64,000 bases of DNA from Haloferax namakaokahaiae (GCF_042663225.1 NZ_JBHTAA010000001.1:620001-684000), one strand, 5' to 3'. Shown: positions 43,066-51,908, numbered from the stretch's first letter. Notes: generated from the sequence alone by a model not told the origin. Translations and numbers: made by a program.

Positions 43066-43386
43066 ATGGTCTCAGTCGTCTCCCTCGTCCTCATGGGGGT
43101 CGTCATCCTCTTCCACACGCTCATCGCGGCGGTCATGACGCGTTTTTTCCGCCTCCGCCTGAGCACCCAGTGGGGGTACATCGTCTACTCCCTGCTTCTC
43201 ATTCCACTGGTGCTGTTCTTCTCGACGCTCGTCTTCACGGGCGTCCTCGGCATCGGTGTCAACCTCGGAAGTCCGGCCGCCGCCATCGGCGTGATGATTG
43301 GGATGCCGCTCGTGCTCGGCTTTACCATCGACACGCTGTACGTCCCGCCGCCGGAAGAGTACGAGAATATGCCCGACTCGCGGTAG
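43066..43386 (+). CDS. Membrane protein, three helices, 106 aa
   Basis: From the ATG at 43066 (MVSVVSLVLMGVVILFHTLI); an open frame reaches back to 42958 or 42931, but that part lies within the divergent promoter region of the E1-alpha gene. Three hydrophobic helices (VSVVSLVLMGVVILFHTLIA, YIVYSLLLIPLVLFFSTLVF, AAAIGVMIGMPLVLGFTI) and a soluble tail ending PPPEEYENMPDSR. Unrecognised family. Its stop abuts the convergent tmk stop (43384-43386 and 43387-43389). Confidence 0.6.
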   Translation: MVSVVSLVLMGVVILFHTLIAAVMTRFFRLRLSTQWGYIVYSLLLIPLVLFFSTLVFTGVLGIGVNLGSPAAAIGVMIGMPLVLGFTIDTLYVPPPEEYENMPDSR

Positions 43387-43983
43387 CTAGTTGGCTTGTT
43401 CGAGAATCTCTTCGAGCGCCGCTTCGACAGCGTCGAGGACGTCTTCTGGCGCTTGCGTCGCATCGACGCGGACGAACCGCTCCGGTTCGGCCTCGATGAG
43501 TCGTTCGTAGTTCGCACGCACGTCCGCGAGGTACGCGGCCTGTTCGAACTTGTTGGTCGAACCGCTTCGCGCCGCGGCCGTCTCCGGGTCCACGTCGAGG
43601 TAGATGGTCTTGTCCGGGGTGCGCGAGAAGGCGGCGTGGATGCCCATGATGTACTCCATCGGGCGGTCGAGGTCGGTGTCGCGGAGCGAGGCGGCTTGGT
43701 AGGCGTAGCGCGAGTCGGAGTAGCGGTCGGAGATGACGAGTTCGCCGTCGGCGAGGTTCGGCCGAATCACGCGCGAGAGATGGTCTGCGTGGTCGGCAGT
43801 GAAGAGAAAGAGCGTCGCCAACGGGTCGGCGTCGTCGTCCGCGATAGCGCGGTTGACCGCCTCACCGTACCACGAATCGTCCGTCGGCTCGCGGGTGAAG
43901 ACCGCGTCGGGGTAGGTGTCGTGGAGGGCCTCCCAGACGGTGGTCTTTCCGCTCCCGTCGAGTCCTTCGAGGGTGATGAGCAT
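43387..43983 (-). CDS. tmk: Thymidylate kinase
   Basis: 198 residues. P-loop GLDGSGKTT (7-15), the DRY-type motif DRYSDSRYAYQ binding TMP, and an Arg-rich LID region AARSGSTNKFEQ. It phosphorylates dTMP to dTDP for DNA synthesis. The preferred N-terminus MLITLEGLDGSG begins at the ATG at 43981-43983. Stands with divergent NDUFA9-like neighbour. Confidence 0.93.
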   Translation of the reverse strand: MLITLEGLDGSGKTTVWEALHDTYPDAVFTREPTDDSWYGEAVNRAIADDDADPLATLFLFTADHADHLSRVIRPNLADGELVISDRYSDSRYAYQAASLRDTDLDRPMEYIMGIHAAFSRTPDKTIYLDVDPETAAARSGSTNKFEQAAYLADVRANYERLIEAEPERFVRVDATQAPEDVLDAVEAALEEILEQAN

Positions 43984-44111
43984 ACCTCCTCTGAGACCCC
44001 CCGCACGAAAAAGCGCCCCGAACCTCGGTGGGTGTCGTCACCGAGCGCGCTCGAACGGCTCTTCGACCTCGCCCACTCAGGACCTCGAATGCCTTGCCGT
44101 CGGAGCGTTAT

Positions 44112-44137
44112 CGGGCGAAATACACCGGTATCGCCCG
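44112..44137. promoter_or_regulatory. Inverted repeat upstream of NDUFA9-like gene
   Basis: CGGGCGA (44112-44118) and its complement TCGCCCG (44131-44137) are separated by 12 bp, directly before the TTTACC box (about 44142-44147) of the gene at 44172. The spacing fits a dimeric regulator operator, or a hairpin on read-through transcripts. Function inferred from position only. Confidence 0.3.
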
Positions 44138-44171
44138 TTAGCTTTACCGTCATTCCGTCGAACATTATGGC

Positions 44172-45077
44172 ATGAACGTGCTTGTCGTCGGCGGCAGTGG
44201 ATTCATCGGAACACACCTGTGCCGAGAGCTATCCTCGCGCGGACACGACGTGACAGCGCTGTCACGGGACCCCAGCAGTGCGGACCTCCCAGACGGTGTC
44301 GAGGGAGTCGCAGGCGATGTCACGGACTACGACTCCATCGCGGACGCGTTCGACGGGAAGGACGCGGTGGTGAACCTCGTCGCCCTCTCGCCGCTGTTCG
44401 AACCGAAAGGCGGCAACAAGATGCACGATATCATCCACCGGCAGGGCACCGTGAACGCCGTCAACGCGGCCGAAGAACACGGCGTCTCTCGATTCGTCCA
44501 GATGAGTGCACTCGGTGCCGACCCGAACGGCGATACCGCGTACATCCGGTCGAAGGGCAACGCCGAGAGAGCGGTCACCGACTCCGACCTCGACTGGGTC
44601 ATCTTTCGACCCTCCGTCGTCTTCGGCGACGGCGGCGAGTTCGTCTCCTTCACGAAACGGCTCAAAGGGATGTTCGCACCGGGAGTCCCGCTCTACCCGC
44701 TTCCCGGAAACGGAAAGACGCGATTCCAACCGATTTGGGTCGGCGACCTCGTGCCGATGCTCGCGGACGCAGTCGAAGACGAGGCGCACGTCGGACAGAC
44801 GTACGAGATTGGCGGACCGGAAGTACTCACCCTCCGCGACATCACGGAGATGGTGTACGACGCCGAGAACAAGTCGGTCTCGATCGTCCCGCTGCCGATG
44901 GCGCTCGCGGGGGTCGGTCTCACCGTCTTGGGTGCGGTGCCGGGGTTCCCCATGGGACCCGACCAGTACCGGTCGCTCCAGTTCGACAACACGACCACCG
45001 ACAACCAAATCGGAGCCTTCGATGTCACCGGTGCAGACATGAAAACTCTCCAACAATACCTCGCTGAGCGTACCTGA
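44172..45077 (+). CDS. NDUFA9-like NAD(P)-binding protein
   Basis: 301 residues, atypical SDR/NmrA type. Rossmann start VLVVGGSGFIGTHLCREL and segment VNLVALSPLFEPKGGNKMHD with NAAEEHGVSRFVQMSALG, the pattern of the complex I NDUFA9/NAD(P)H-binding family. Typical Tyr-x3-Lys is not visible, so it is probably not a classical dehydrogenase. Haloarchaeal homologues may bind quinone-cycle or carotenoid/lipid substrates; unresolved. Monocistronic. Confidence 0.85.
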   Translation: MNVLVVGGSGFIGTHLCRELSSRGHDVTALSRDPSSADLPDGVEGVAGDVTDYDSIADAFDGKDAVVNLVALSPLFEPKGGNKMHDIIHRQGTVNAVNAAEEHGVSRFVQMSALGADPNGDTAYIRSKGNAERAVTDSDLDWVIFRPSVVFGDGGEFVSFTKRLKGMFAPGVPLYPLPGNGKTRFQPIWVGDLVPMLADAVEDEAHVGQTYEIGGPEVLTLRDITEMVYDAENKSVSIVPLPMALAGVGLTVLGAVPGFPMGPDQYRSLQFDNTTTDNQIGAFDVTGADMKTLQQYLAERT

Positions 45078-45242
45078 TTTTCGGGGTGCGCGCAAGCGGT
45101 CCGATTAACCTCATATAAAAACCGCAATTTTATCCCCGTTAGTAAACGGCCAAAAAGTATAATGGTAGGTTAACGACCGCCCTCCGTCCCCCGTTTTTTC
45201 CACCCAACGTGTCTACGTAGGTACACTTATTCATCACAACGC

Positions 45243-45248
45243 TTATAG
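45243..45248 (+). promoter_or_regulatory. TATA box of cetZ1
   Basis: TTATAG, centred 28 nt before position 45274. With normal haloarchaeal spacing transcription begins at about 45273, right at the ATG of the mini-ORF listed next, rather than at cetZ1 itself (45294). Confidence 0.5.
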
Positions 45249-45273
45249 TCACGTTAGTACTGGCATTCACGCA

Positions 45274-45297
45274 ATGGCGAGGGGACCGAACCTATGA
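45274..45297 (+). CDS. Leaderless mini-ORF (7 codons) ending on the cetZ1 start
   Basis: ATG at 45274 reads MARGPNL and stops at TGA 45295-45297, which overlaps the cetZ1 ATG (45294-45296) in the ATGA arrangement. Since the predicted transcript begins at its ATG, ribosomes may load here and re-initiate on cetZ1. A translation-control role for cetZ1 is inferred; no conserved product is claimed. Confidence 0.4.
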   Translation: MARGPNL

Positions 45298-46478
45298 AGC
45301 TTGCAATGATCGGATTCGGGCAAGCTGGTGGAAAAATCGTCGACAAATTTGTCGAATACGACCGCCAACGCAACGCGGGCATCGTCCGCGCGGCCGTCGC
45401 AGTCAACTCTGCGAAAGCCGACTTGCTCGGATTGAAAAACATCCCGAAGGACCAGCGCGTCCTCATCGGCCAGTCCCGCGTGAAGGGACACGGGGTCGGT
45501 GCGGACAACGAACTCGGCGCGGAAATCGCCGAGGAAGACATCGACGAAGTACAGGGTGCGATCGACAGCATCCCCGTCCACGAAGTGGACGCCTTCCTCG
45601 TCGTCTCTGGTCTCGGTGGTGGCACCGGCTCCGGCGGTGCGCCCGTGCTCGCAAAGCACCTCAAGCGCATCTACACCGAACCCGTCTACGGGCTCGGTGT
45701 GCTCCCCGGCTCCGACGAAGGTGGCATCTACACCCTGAACGCCGCACGCTCGTTCCAGACGTTCGTCCGCGAGGTAGACAACCTCCTCGTGTTCGACAAC
45801 GACGCGTGGCGCAAGACCGGCGAGTCCGTCCAAGGCGGCTACGACGAAATCAACGAAGAGATCGTCAACCGCTTCGGCGTGCTCTTCGGCGCGGGTGAGG
45901 TCACCGACGGCCAGGAAGTCGCAGAGAGTGTCGTTGACTCCTCCGAAATCATCAACACGCTCGCTGGCGGCGGCGTCTCCACCGTCGGCTACGCGTCCGA
46001 AGGTGTCGAACCCAAGAAGAAGAGCGGCGGCCTGTTGTCCCGCATCACCGGCGGCAACGAGACCGACGACAACCTCGACACCGCTCACACCACCAACCGA
46101 ATCACGAGCCTCGTGCGCAAGGCCGCACTCGGCCGCCTGACCCTCCCGTGTGAAATCGAAGGCACCGAGCGCGCACTCCTCGTCTTGGCTGGCCCACCGG
46201 AGCACCTGAACAGAAAAGGCATAGAGCGCGGGCGGAAGTGGATCGAGGAGCAGACCGGTTCCATGGAAGTTCGCGGCGGTGACTACCCGATTCCGGGTGC
46301 CAGTAAGGTCGCCAGTGTCATCCTGCTCTCGGGCGTGACGAACGTCCCGCGCATCAAAGAGCTGCAGCAAGTCGCTATCGAAGCGCAGGACAACATCGAA
46401 GAGATTCGAGAGGAGAGCGATTCCAACTTGGAGAACCTCGTAAACGATGACGAAGACGAACTGGAGTCGCTTTTCTAA
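45294..46478 (+). CDS. cetZ1: Tubulin-like protein CetZ1
   Basis: 394 residues, tubulin/FtsZ superfamily. Nucleotide-contacting N-terminus FGQAGGKIVDKFVEYD, T4 loop GGGTGSGGAP (108-117), and NSAKADL, characteristic of CetZ1 in haloarchaea. In Haloferax volcanii CetZ1 controls cell shape and rod formation needed for motility. Polymerises with GTP in the cytoplasm. The C-terminal tail is highly acidic (NDDEDELESLF). The last 32 bp overlap the next gene in another frame (46447). The preceding mini-ORF and TATA box suggest special translational control. Confidence 0.95.
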   Translation: MKLAMIGFGQAGGKIVDKFVEYDRQRNAGIVRAAVAVNSAKADLLGLKNIPKDQRVLIGQSRVKGHGVGADNELGAEIAEEDIDEVQGAIDSIPVHEVDAFLVVSGLGGGTGSGGAPVLAKHLKRIYTEPVYGLGVLPGSDEGGIYTLNAARSFQTFVREVDNLLVFDNDAWRKTGESVQGGYDEINEEIVNRFGVLFGAGEVTDGQEVAESVVDSSEIINTLAGGGVSTVGYASEGVEPKKKSGGLLSRITGGNETDDNLDTAHTTNRITSLVRKAALGRLTLPCEIEGTERALLVLAGPPEHLNRKGIERGRKWIEEQTGSMEVRGGDYPIPGASKVASVILLSGVTNVPRIKELQQVAIEAQDNIEEIREESDSNLENLVNDDEDELESLF

Positions 46479-47238
46479 GCTGGCGTTCGCACTCGTCGTG
46501 CTCCTGTCGGTCGTTGCGGTCCCGGCAGGTGCCGTCAGCGTCGCGTCCGAGGACGTTCCCTCGGAAGCGGCCGTTGGCGACCAGGTGACGGCATCCGTCA
46601 CCCTCGACGAGTTGTATCAGAACCCACAGCTCGAATCGTGGACCCTCGCTGGGAACACGGAACTGGAGTCCGTGACGTGGACCGTCACGTACTACGACCA
46701 GACGGGTGCGAAAGTCGGCCAGGAGTCCTTCGACGGGCAGAACTTCACCGGTGGCGAAATCGCCGCCGCTGACGGGACGAGCGAAGTCGAAGTCAAAGTG
46801 ACCGGGACGGTGCCGGAAGTCGAGGAGTACTCCTACGACCCCGCCCAGTCCTTCACGGTCATGTCGCTCAACCAGACCCGCGAAGGCGGTTCCAGCAACG
46901 ACATCGGTTCGTGGAGCGCGACCCACAACACCGACGAGAGCGCGGCCGCGCGGACAGCGTTAGATTCGGCCGAGGCGGCGATTGCAACGTCGAGCGGCAA
47001 CACCCAGGAGGCCGAGCAGTCGTTCAACAACGCCGTCGATGCCTACAACAGCGGTAACTTCGACCTCGCAACGACGCTGGCCGAAGAGGCCGAGACGCGC
47101 GCGAACCAAGCAGACCAATCGAGCCAAACGACTCAACTGCTCATCTACGCGGTGGGCGGACTCGTCGTCGTCGGCCTGCTCGTCGGTGGATTCCTCTACT
47201 GGCGCTCCCAGCAGGACACCTACGACAAACTGGGCTGA
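46447..47238 (+). CDS. Exported membrane-anchored protein overlapping cetZ1
   Basis: 263 residues. An N-terminal signal (SKLAFALVVLLSVVAVPAGAVSVA) is followed by an extracellular domain of ~120 residues with beta-strand patterns (SWTLAGNTELESVTWTVTYYD), an Ala/Thr/Asn-rich helical stretch (about 160-220) and a C-terminal helix (LLIYAVGGLVVVGLLVGGFLYW) that ends in a short cytoplasmic tail. It starts 32 bp inside cetZ1, so it is translationally coupled. A CetZ1-associated envelope protein is a plausible role (inference). cofC begins 5 bp after its stop. Confidence 0.8.
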   Translation: MTKTNWSRFSKLAFALVVLLSVVAVPAGAVSVASEDVPSEAAVGDQVTASVTLDELYQNPQLESWTLAGNTELESVTWTVTYYDQTGAKVGQESFDGQNFTGGEIAAADGTSEVEVKVTGTVPEVEEYSYDPAQSFTVMSLNQTREGGSSNDIGSWSATHNTDESAAARTALDSAEAAIATSSGNTQEAEQSFNNAVDAYNSGNFDLATTLAEEAETRANQADQSSQTTQLLIYAVGGLVVVGLLVGGFLYWRSQQDTYDKLG

Positions 47239-47243
47239 TTCTC

Positions 47244-47858
47244 GTGCGGGTCGTCGTCCCGTTCGGGGTTCGCTCCCCGAAGACGCGACTCGACTCTCTC
47301 TTCTCACTCGAAGAACGGCGCGAACTCGCAGTGGCGATGCTCCGCGACGTGCTCGACGCGCTCTGCGGCCACGACCCGGTCGTCGTCGCGGACGCCCCGT
47401 TCGAGGCGTCGCTCGACGTTCCCGTCGAACTGGACGACCGCCCGCTGACCGAGGCGGTCGCGGCGCGACTCGGCGGCGACGAACCAATCGCCGTCGTCAT
47501 GTCGGACCTCGCGCTGGCGACGCCCGAATCGATTTCCAGACTGTTCGAAACGCGGGGCGATATCGTCGCCGCACCCGGTCTCGGCGGCGGGACGAACGCG
47601 CTCGTCGTGCGACACCCTGAGTTCACCGTCGATTACCACGGCGCGTCGATTCGTGACCACCGCCGAATCGCGCGCGATATCGGCGCGACGATGACCGAAC
47701 TCGACTCGATGCGGTTGGCCATCGATATCGACGAGCCGAGAGACCTCGCAGAGGTTCTCATCCACGGTGAAGGCCACGCTCGGGCGTGGCTCGTCGAAGC
47801 AGGCGTCGAACTGCACGACTCAGGAAGTCGGGTGACCAGCCGCCGAAATCGCCGATAG
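47244..47858 (+). CDS. cofC: 2-phospho-L-lactate guanylyltransferase (F420 synthesis)
   Basis: 204 residues, GTG start (47244-47246). Nucleotidyltransferase fold with VVVPFGVRSPKTRLDS-type N-terminal loop (a divergent LxxRxGxxKTRL), LVVDAPFEASLDVPV and GGDEPIAVVMSDLALATPESI with the acidic pair, GGGTNALVVR and IDIDEPRDLAEVL. It transfers GMP from GTP to phospholactate (or phosphoenolpyruvate) in coenzyme F420 assembly. It follows the membrane protein by 5 bp and lies upstream of cofG, in accord with F420 clusters. Confidence 0.9.
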   Translation: MRVVVPFGVRSPKTRLDSLFSLEERRELAVAMLRDVLDALCGHDPVVVADAPFEASLDVPVELDDRPLTEAVAARLGGDEPIAVVMSDLALATPESISRLFETRGDIVAAPGLGGGTNALVVRHPEFTVDYHGASIRDHRRIARDIGATMTELDSMRLAIDIDEPRDLAEVLIHGEGHARAWLVEAGVELHDSGSRVTSRRNRR

Positions 47859-48149
47859 GTCCTTAGTGTATGCCAACAAATAGCAAGTGGCGCGGTGATA
47901 GACGTGTGCCCGGCGGGAACTGAGGCCACGCGTGCCGCGCCCTCCCGTGCCGTCGCCGAGACGACGCGTGAGGCGGAGTGGACCGAATTGCAGTGTGGGA
48001 TAATCAGCAATTCGACAGCAAGTCGTCTTGCACGCAACACCGCTCTTCGGTGAGTCGGGAAGTGTCTGGCACCACCACTCGACTCCATTTCGATTCGACG
48101 ACCGACCACGAGTGACACGTTTTTGAGGGTCCACGACAGACCGAGAGGT

Positions 48150-49313
48150 ATGTTTGTGGGTGCAGACGAGTACGACATCGAACTCGACATCGACCCGGCC
48201 GCTGTCGAGCGATTGCTGGCAGTCACTCCCGACGACGTGTCGGCACCCACGTCGCTGTCGTTCTCGCGGAACGTCTTCATCCCGCTCACGACGGCGTGTC
48301 GCTACACCTGCACCTACTGCACCTACTACGACGTGCCGGGCGAGGCGACGCTCATGTCGCCCGAGGAAATCCGCACGGCCGTCAGGCGCGGCGCGGACGC
48401 CGGGTGTACCGAGGCTCTGTTCACCTTCGGCGACGACCCCGACGAGCGCTACACCGAAATCCATCGCCAACTCGACGAGTGGGGCTACGAGAGCATCCGC
48501 GACTACCTCTATCGGGCCTGCGAAATCGCGCTCGAAGAAGGGTTGCTCCCGCACTCGAACCCCGGCGACCTGACCCGCGAGTCGTTCGAGATGCTCGCGC
48601 CCGTCAACGCGAGTATGGGCGTGATGCTGGAGACGACCGCCGACGTGGCCGCCCACTCCGGCGGCCGCCGAAAGACGCCCGGCCAGCGACTCAACACCAT
48701 CCGCGCCGCGGGCGAGGTCGGCATGCCCTTCACGACCGGCATCCTCGTCGGTATCGGCGAGACGTGGCGCGACCGAGCGGAAAGTCTCCTTGCGATTCGG
48801 GAACTCCACGAGCGGTACGGACACGTACAGGAAGTCATCGTCCAGAACGTCGTCCCCAACGAGCGGTCGTCGTTCGAGCGCCCGTCGCTCGAAACGATGC
48901 GCCGCGTGGTTGCGATGGCCCGCGTCGCCCTGCCCGAAGAGATTTCGGTGCAAGTGCCACCGAACCTCTCGAACGCGACGGAACTCGTCGAGTGCGGCGT
49001 CGATGACCTCGGCGGCGTCTCGCCGGTCACTGACGACTACATCAACCCGGACTACGCGTGGCCCGCACTCGAAGAACTCGTCGAGATTGCCGATTCGGCG
49101 GGTGTGCCGCTCGAAGAGCGACTGCCCGTCTACAACCGGTTCCTCCCTGACGCGTTCAGAAGTGAGGACGACGATGTCGCGTCCGGGGCAGACGACGGCG
49201 CGTGGCTTCGCACGCCCATCGCCGACCGCCTCGAAGAGAACGACGTGCACGGGTCGCGCCTCCGCGACGTTGCACGCGGCGAGGGACCGCTCGCGCTTCC
49301 AAAACTATCCTGA
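48150..49313 (+). CDS. cofG: F420 cofactor FO synthase subunit CofG (radical SAM)
   Basis: 387 residues. The radical SAM motif CRYTCTYC (C-x3-C-x2-C) sits near the start, followed by GDDPDERYTEIHRQL and the conserved HSNPGDLT and MGVMLETTA segments. CofG with CofH converts 5-amino-6-ribitylamino-uracil and tyrosine to the deazaflavin FO. Start at the ATG 48150, since MFVGADEYDIELD is the usual haloarchaeal N-terminus; an upstream GTG/ATG in frame (48123) is not preferred. A 291-bp gap separates it from cofC, so it likely has its own promoter. Confidence 0.93.
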   Translation: MFVGADEYDIELDIDPAAVERLLAVTPDDVSAPTSLSFSRNVFIPLTTACRYTCTYCTYYDVPGEATLMSPEEIRTAVRRGADAGCTEALFTFGDDPDERYTEIHRQLDEWGYESIRDYLYRACEIALEEGLLPHSNPGDLTRESFEMLAPVNASMGVMLETTADVAAHSGGRRKTPGQRLNTIRAAGEVGMPFTTGILVGIGETWRDRAESLLAIRELHERYGHVQEVIVQNVVPNERSSFERPSLETMRRVVAMARVALPEEISVQVPPNLSNATELVECGVDDLGGVSPVTDDYINPDYAWPALEELVEIADSAGVPLEERLPVYNRFLPDAFRSEDDDVASGADDGAWLRTPIADRLEENDVHGSRLRDVARGEGPLALPKLS

Positions 49314-49326
49314 CTGACACCAGCAC

Positions 49327-49875
49327 TCAGATGCCGAACCACTCGGGCATCCGCTTGCGGAATCCCGTGTAGAAGAGTGCGATAGCGACGCCGACGGCGA
49401 CGAACACGCGAATCGCGCCGTCGAAGGCGAGAAAGCCGGGGACGAACAAGAGCAGCGTCAACGCGAGGTCTTCGGGCGCGCCGTCGTACCGGACGATGTA
49501 CTTCGGGCGAAGCCAGCGACGAAGTGGATGGACGTACACCGCCCGCGGAGACGTTCGATTCCACGGCCGCAACTCGTCGCCTGCGCCGAACCAGTCCGTG
49601 ATGGAGTGCACTCCCGCAGAGAGGAAGAAGAACGCGACAGCGACGAGGAGCGGCCCCGGAAAAGCAAGTGCGAACGCGCCGACGAGAAGTCCGGCCACGG
49701 TGTAGTAGACGGGAAAGTGCAGGCTCTTGCGGTGGGTACCGACGAACAGGTCAACGTCGGGGAAGACGCCGCCGACGAGCGCGGCAATCGCCGCGACCGT
49801 TGCGAACTCGGGGGCGACCACGACGAGCGCGGTTGCGAGCGACAGGCCCGCCGCGGCGTGCGTCGTCGCCATCAT
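49327..49875 (-). CDS. YdjM/DUF457-like membrane metal-dependent hydrolase
   Basis: 182 residues, five to six helices. Characteristic N-terminus MMATTHAAAGLSLATAL with a His in the first helix, then GGVFPDVDL, SLHFPVYY, and HSITDWFGAG. These acidic/His residues match the metal-dependent hydrolase membrane family (LexA-regulated YdjM in bacteria); activity is not proven. It lies between cofG and cofH on the minus strand, but is unlikely to be part of F420 synthesis. Confidence 0.82.
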   Translation of the reverse strand: MMATTHAAAGLSLATALVVVAPEFATVAAIAALVGGVFPDVDLFVGTHRKSLHFPVYYTVAGLLVGAFALAFPGPLLVAVAFFFLSAGVHSITDWFGAGDELRPWNRTSPRAVYVHPLRRWLRPKYIVRYDGAPEDLALTLLLFVPGFLAFDGAIRVFVAVGVAIALFYTGFRKRMPEWFGI

Positions 49876-49904
49876 CGCACTCGCACCTTCATCGCACTCG
49901 TCCC

Positions 49905-51275
49905 TCAGTCATCCGCCGCCGCGGGCGAGTCTTGGTTCGTCAACATCGGCGTGCCGTCGGCCCGCGGCCCGAGCATCGGCCCGTGCGGCCCGTCGTCGAT
50001 GTCGAGCGGGCGGCGCGTCCGGTAGTCGGTCGAGCGCTCGACCGGGTGGCGGCCGATTGCGGTTATCATCTCGACGTAGTCGTCGAACGAGCGGAACTCG
50101 CCGAACTCGCCGCCGGCGCGCTTGGTAATCTCCTCGGAGAGAATCGTCCCCATCAGGTCGTCCGCGCCGCAGTTGAGCAGTTTCAGCGCTTTCGCGTTGC
50201 CGAACTTCACCCACGAGGACTGGATGTGCTCCACGTTGTCTAAGAAGAGGCGCGCGACGGCAATCATGAGTTCGTCTTCGTCGTCCGACGCGCCGCCCGT
50301 GACGAGGCCGCGGTCGTAGAGCGGCGTGTTCTGGTAGACGAACGAGAGCGGGACGAACTCCCTGATGCCGCCGTAGCGGTCCTGCAAGTCGCGGACGACT
50401 TTCAAGTGGCGCACGCGGTGCATCTCGTTCTCGACGTGGCCGTACATGATAGTCGCGGTCACGTCCAACCCGGCGTCCATCGCGCCTTCCATCCCGGCGA
50501 CCCACTCGTCGGTGCCGATTTTGCCCGGGCAAATCACGTCGCGCACCTCGGGGACGAGAATCTCAGCGGCGGTTCCGGGAGCGCTGTCGAGGCCCGCGTC
50601 CGCGAGTCGGCGATACACGTCTTCGTAACTCCAGTCGGTGCCGCGTTTGGCGTGATGAGCCTCTTCGGGTGTCATCGAGTGGACGTGGACGCCATCGACG
50701 GACATCGCGTCCAACTGGGTGGTGTAGCTCACAGGGTCGGCGTCGTACACCGCGGGCGGTTTGTAGTTCACCTCCGCGGCGGGGTTGTCGTAGGATTCGA
50801 GAATCTCGCGGTGTTCCTCGTCGAGGACGAGCGCCGGGTGGAGGCCGGAGACGGAGGTGACCTCGTAGATTCCCATATCGACCGCGCGTTCGACGATTTC
50901 GCGCGACTCCTCGGGCGACTTGGTAAAGCCCGAGTGTTCGATATCCGAATCCGATTCGAACAAGTGGGCGGTGTTCTTGAAGTTGCAGAACAGGCACCCG
51001 GTCGTACACGCCGTCGTCACGTTGTTGTTCAAATTGGCGACGAACGTTACCTCGTCGCCGACCATCTCGGCGCGTCGGCGGTCGGCCGCTTCGAGGACGA
51101 GTTCCTTTCGAACGGGGTCGATACCGTCGAACTCGGTTCCGGTCGTCATCAGTTCGACGCCGTCATCGACGGTGAGTCGTGCCCCCGCTCGCGCCTTCTG
51201 CAAGGCGTTTTCGAACGACTGGTCGGTTTCGGGAAGGTGCTCGAATCCGAAGTCGTCGCGTGGGGGACCAGCCAT
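49905..51275 (-). CDS. cofH: F420 cofactor FO synthase subunit CofH (radical SAM)
   Basis: 456 residues. Radical SAM motif CTTGCLFC (C-x3-C-x2-C), then FCNFKNTAHL, the SGLHPALVLDE and SMTPEEAHHAKRGTDWSYEDV signatures of CofH/MqnE-like enzymes, and SEITKRAGG at the end. It adds the tyrosine-derived part to the diaminouracil intermediate, partner of CofG. The opposite orientation to cofG and cofC, with an unrelated membrane gene between, is a common but not universal layout in haloarchaea. Confidence 0.93.
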   Translation of the reverse strand: MAGPPRDDFGFEHLPETDQSFENALQKARAGARLTVDDGVELMTTGTEFDGIDPVRKELVLEAADRRRAEMVGDEVTFVANLNNNVTTACTTGCLFCNFKNTAHLFESDSDIEHSGFTKSPEESREIVERAVDMGIYEVTSVSGLHPALVLDEEHREILESYDNPAAEVNYKPPAVYDADPVSYTTQLDAMSVDGVHVHSMTPEEAHHAKRGTDWSYEDVYRRLADAGLDSAPGTAAEILVPEVRDVICPGKIGTDEWVAGMEGAMDAGLDVTATIMYGHVENEMHRVRHLKVVRDLQDRYGGIREFVPLSFVYQNTPLYDRGLVTGGASDDEDELMIAVARLFLDNVEHIQSSWVKFGNAKALKLLNCGADDLMGTILSEEITKRAGGEFGEFRSFDDYVEMITAIGRHPVERSTDYRTRRPLDIDDGPHGPMLGPRADGTPMLTNQDSPAAADD

Positions 51276-51406
51276 GTTAGAGAGCCACGACCCACGGTCG
51301 TAAAAACGGGGCGGTCCCGGTGGCCTCCGCCGGAGTCGAAATCACGCGACTCCGTGCGGTCCGACGCAGAGAAAGGATTAGGCCACCGGGTTGCATGGGT
51401 TCAGCC

Positions 51407-51799
51407 ATGTCACAACCATCGCTACAGGACGACAACGAGAGCATCCTCTTCTCGGCGCTCGTCGGCGCGGCCGTGAGCGTCGTCGTCTCGTTCATCCCCT
51501 TCTCTCCGATTCTGGGCGGCGCAGTCGCCGGCTATCTCACCGGAAGCGACCGTGACCTCGCGCTCAAATCCGGCGCGCTCTCGGGCGTCTTCCTGAGCCT
51601 CGTCGGTCTCGTCATCGGTGCCATCGTCTTCCTGTTCTTCAGTTTCTTCGCCATCTTCGCGCCGTCAGAAGTCGGACTTGGTCTCCTCGGCTTCGCCGTT
51701 ATCGGCCTGTTCGTCTTCGCCCTCACGCTGCTCTACACCGTCGGTCTCAGCGCCCTCGGTGGCTACCTCGGCGCGTACCTGCACGAAGAGTTCGCCTGA
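51407..51799 (+). CDS. DUF5518 membrane protein
   Basis: 130 residues. A haloarchaeal DUF5518-like helix-rich membrane protein: short N-terminus MSQPSLQDDNESILFSA, then FIPFSPILGGAVAGYLTGSD (the conserved signature), and long hydrophobic stretches VFLSLVGLVIGAIVFLFFSF and GLLGFAVIGLFVFAL, ending GGYLGAYLHEEFA. Glycine-rich helices suggest tight packing. Function unknown. Confidence 0.82.
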   Translation: MSQPSLQDDNESILFSALVGAAVSVVVSFIPFSPILGGAVAGYLTGSDRDLALKSGALSGVFLSLVGLVIGAIVFLFFSFFAIFAPSEVGLGLLGFAVIGLFVFALTLLYTVGLSALGGYLGAYLHEEFA

Positions 51800-51908
51800 G
51801 AGTCACACCACTCTACGACTCTCGCCAGTGCGAAGTGGTTCGCGTTCCAGACCGTCGGGGACAGGCCCAATTAGCTATTTTGCGCTCGCGCCCCCACATC
51901 GAAGTCCA

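Noticed and set aside
45267..46601. 444-codon open frame on the minus strand
   Set aside because: Antisense to cetZ1; typical shadow frame of a highly biased gene.
47895..48053. 52-codon GTG-start frame between cofC and cofG
   Set aside because: No similarity recognised, weak codon bias at the end and Cys in odd places; treated as non-coding.
47820..49250. 476-codon open frame on the minus strand
   Set aside because: Antisense to cofG, which has a clear radical SAM motif.
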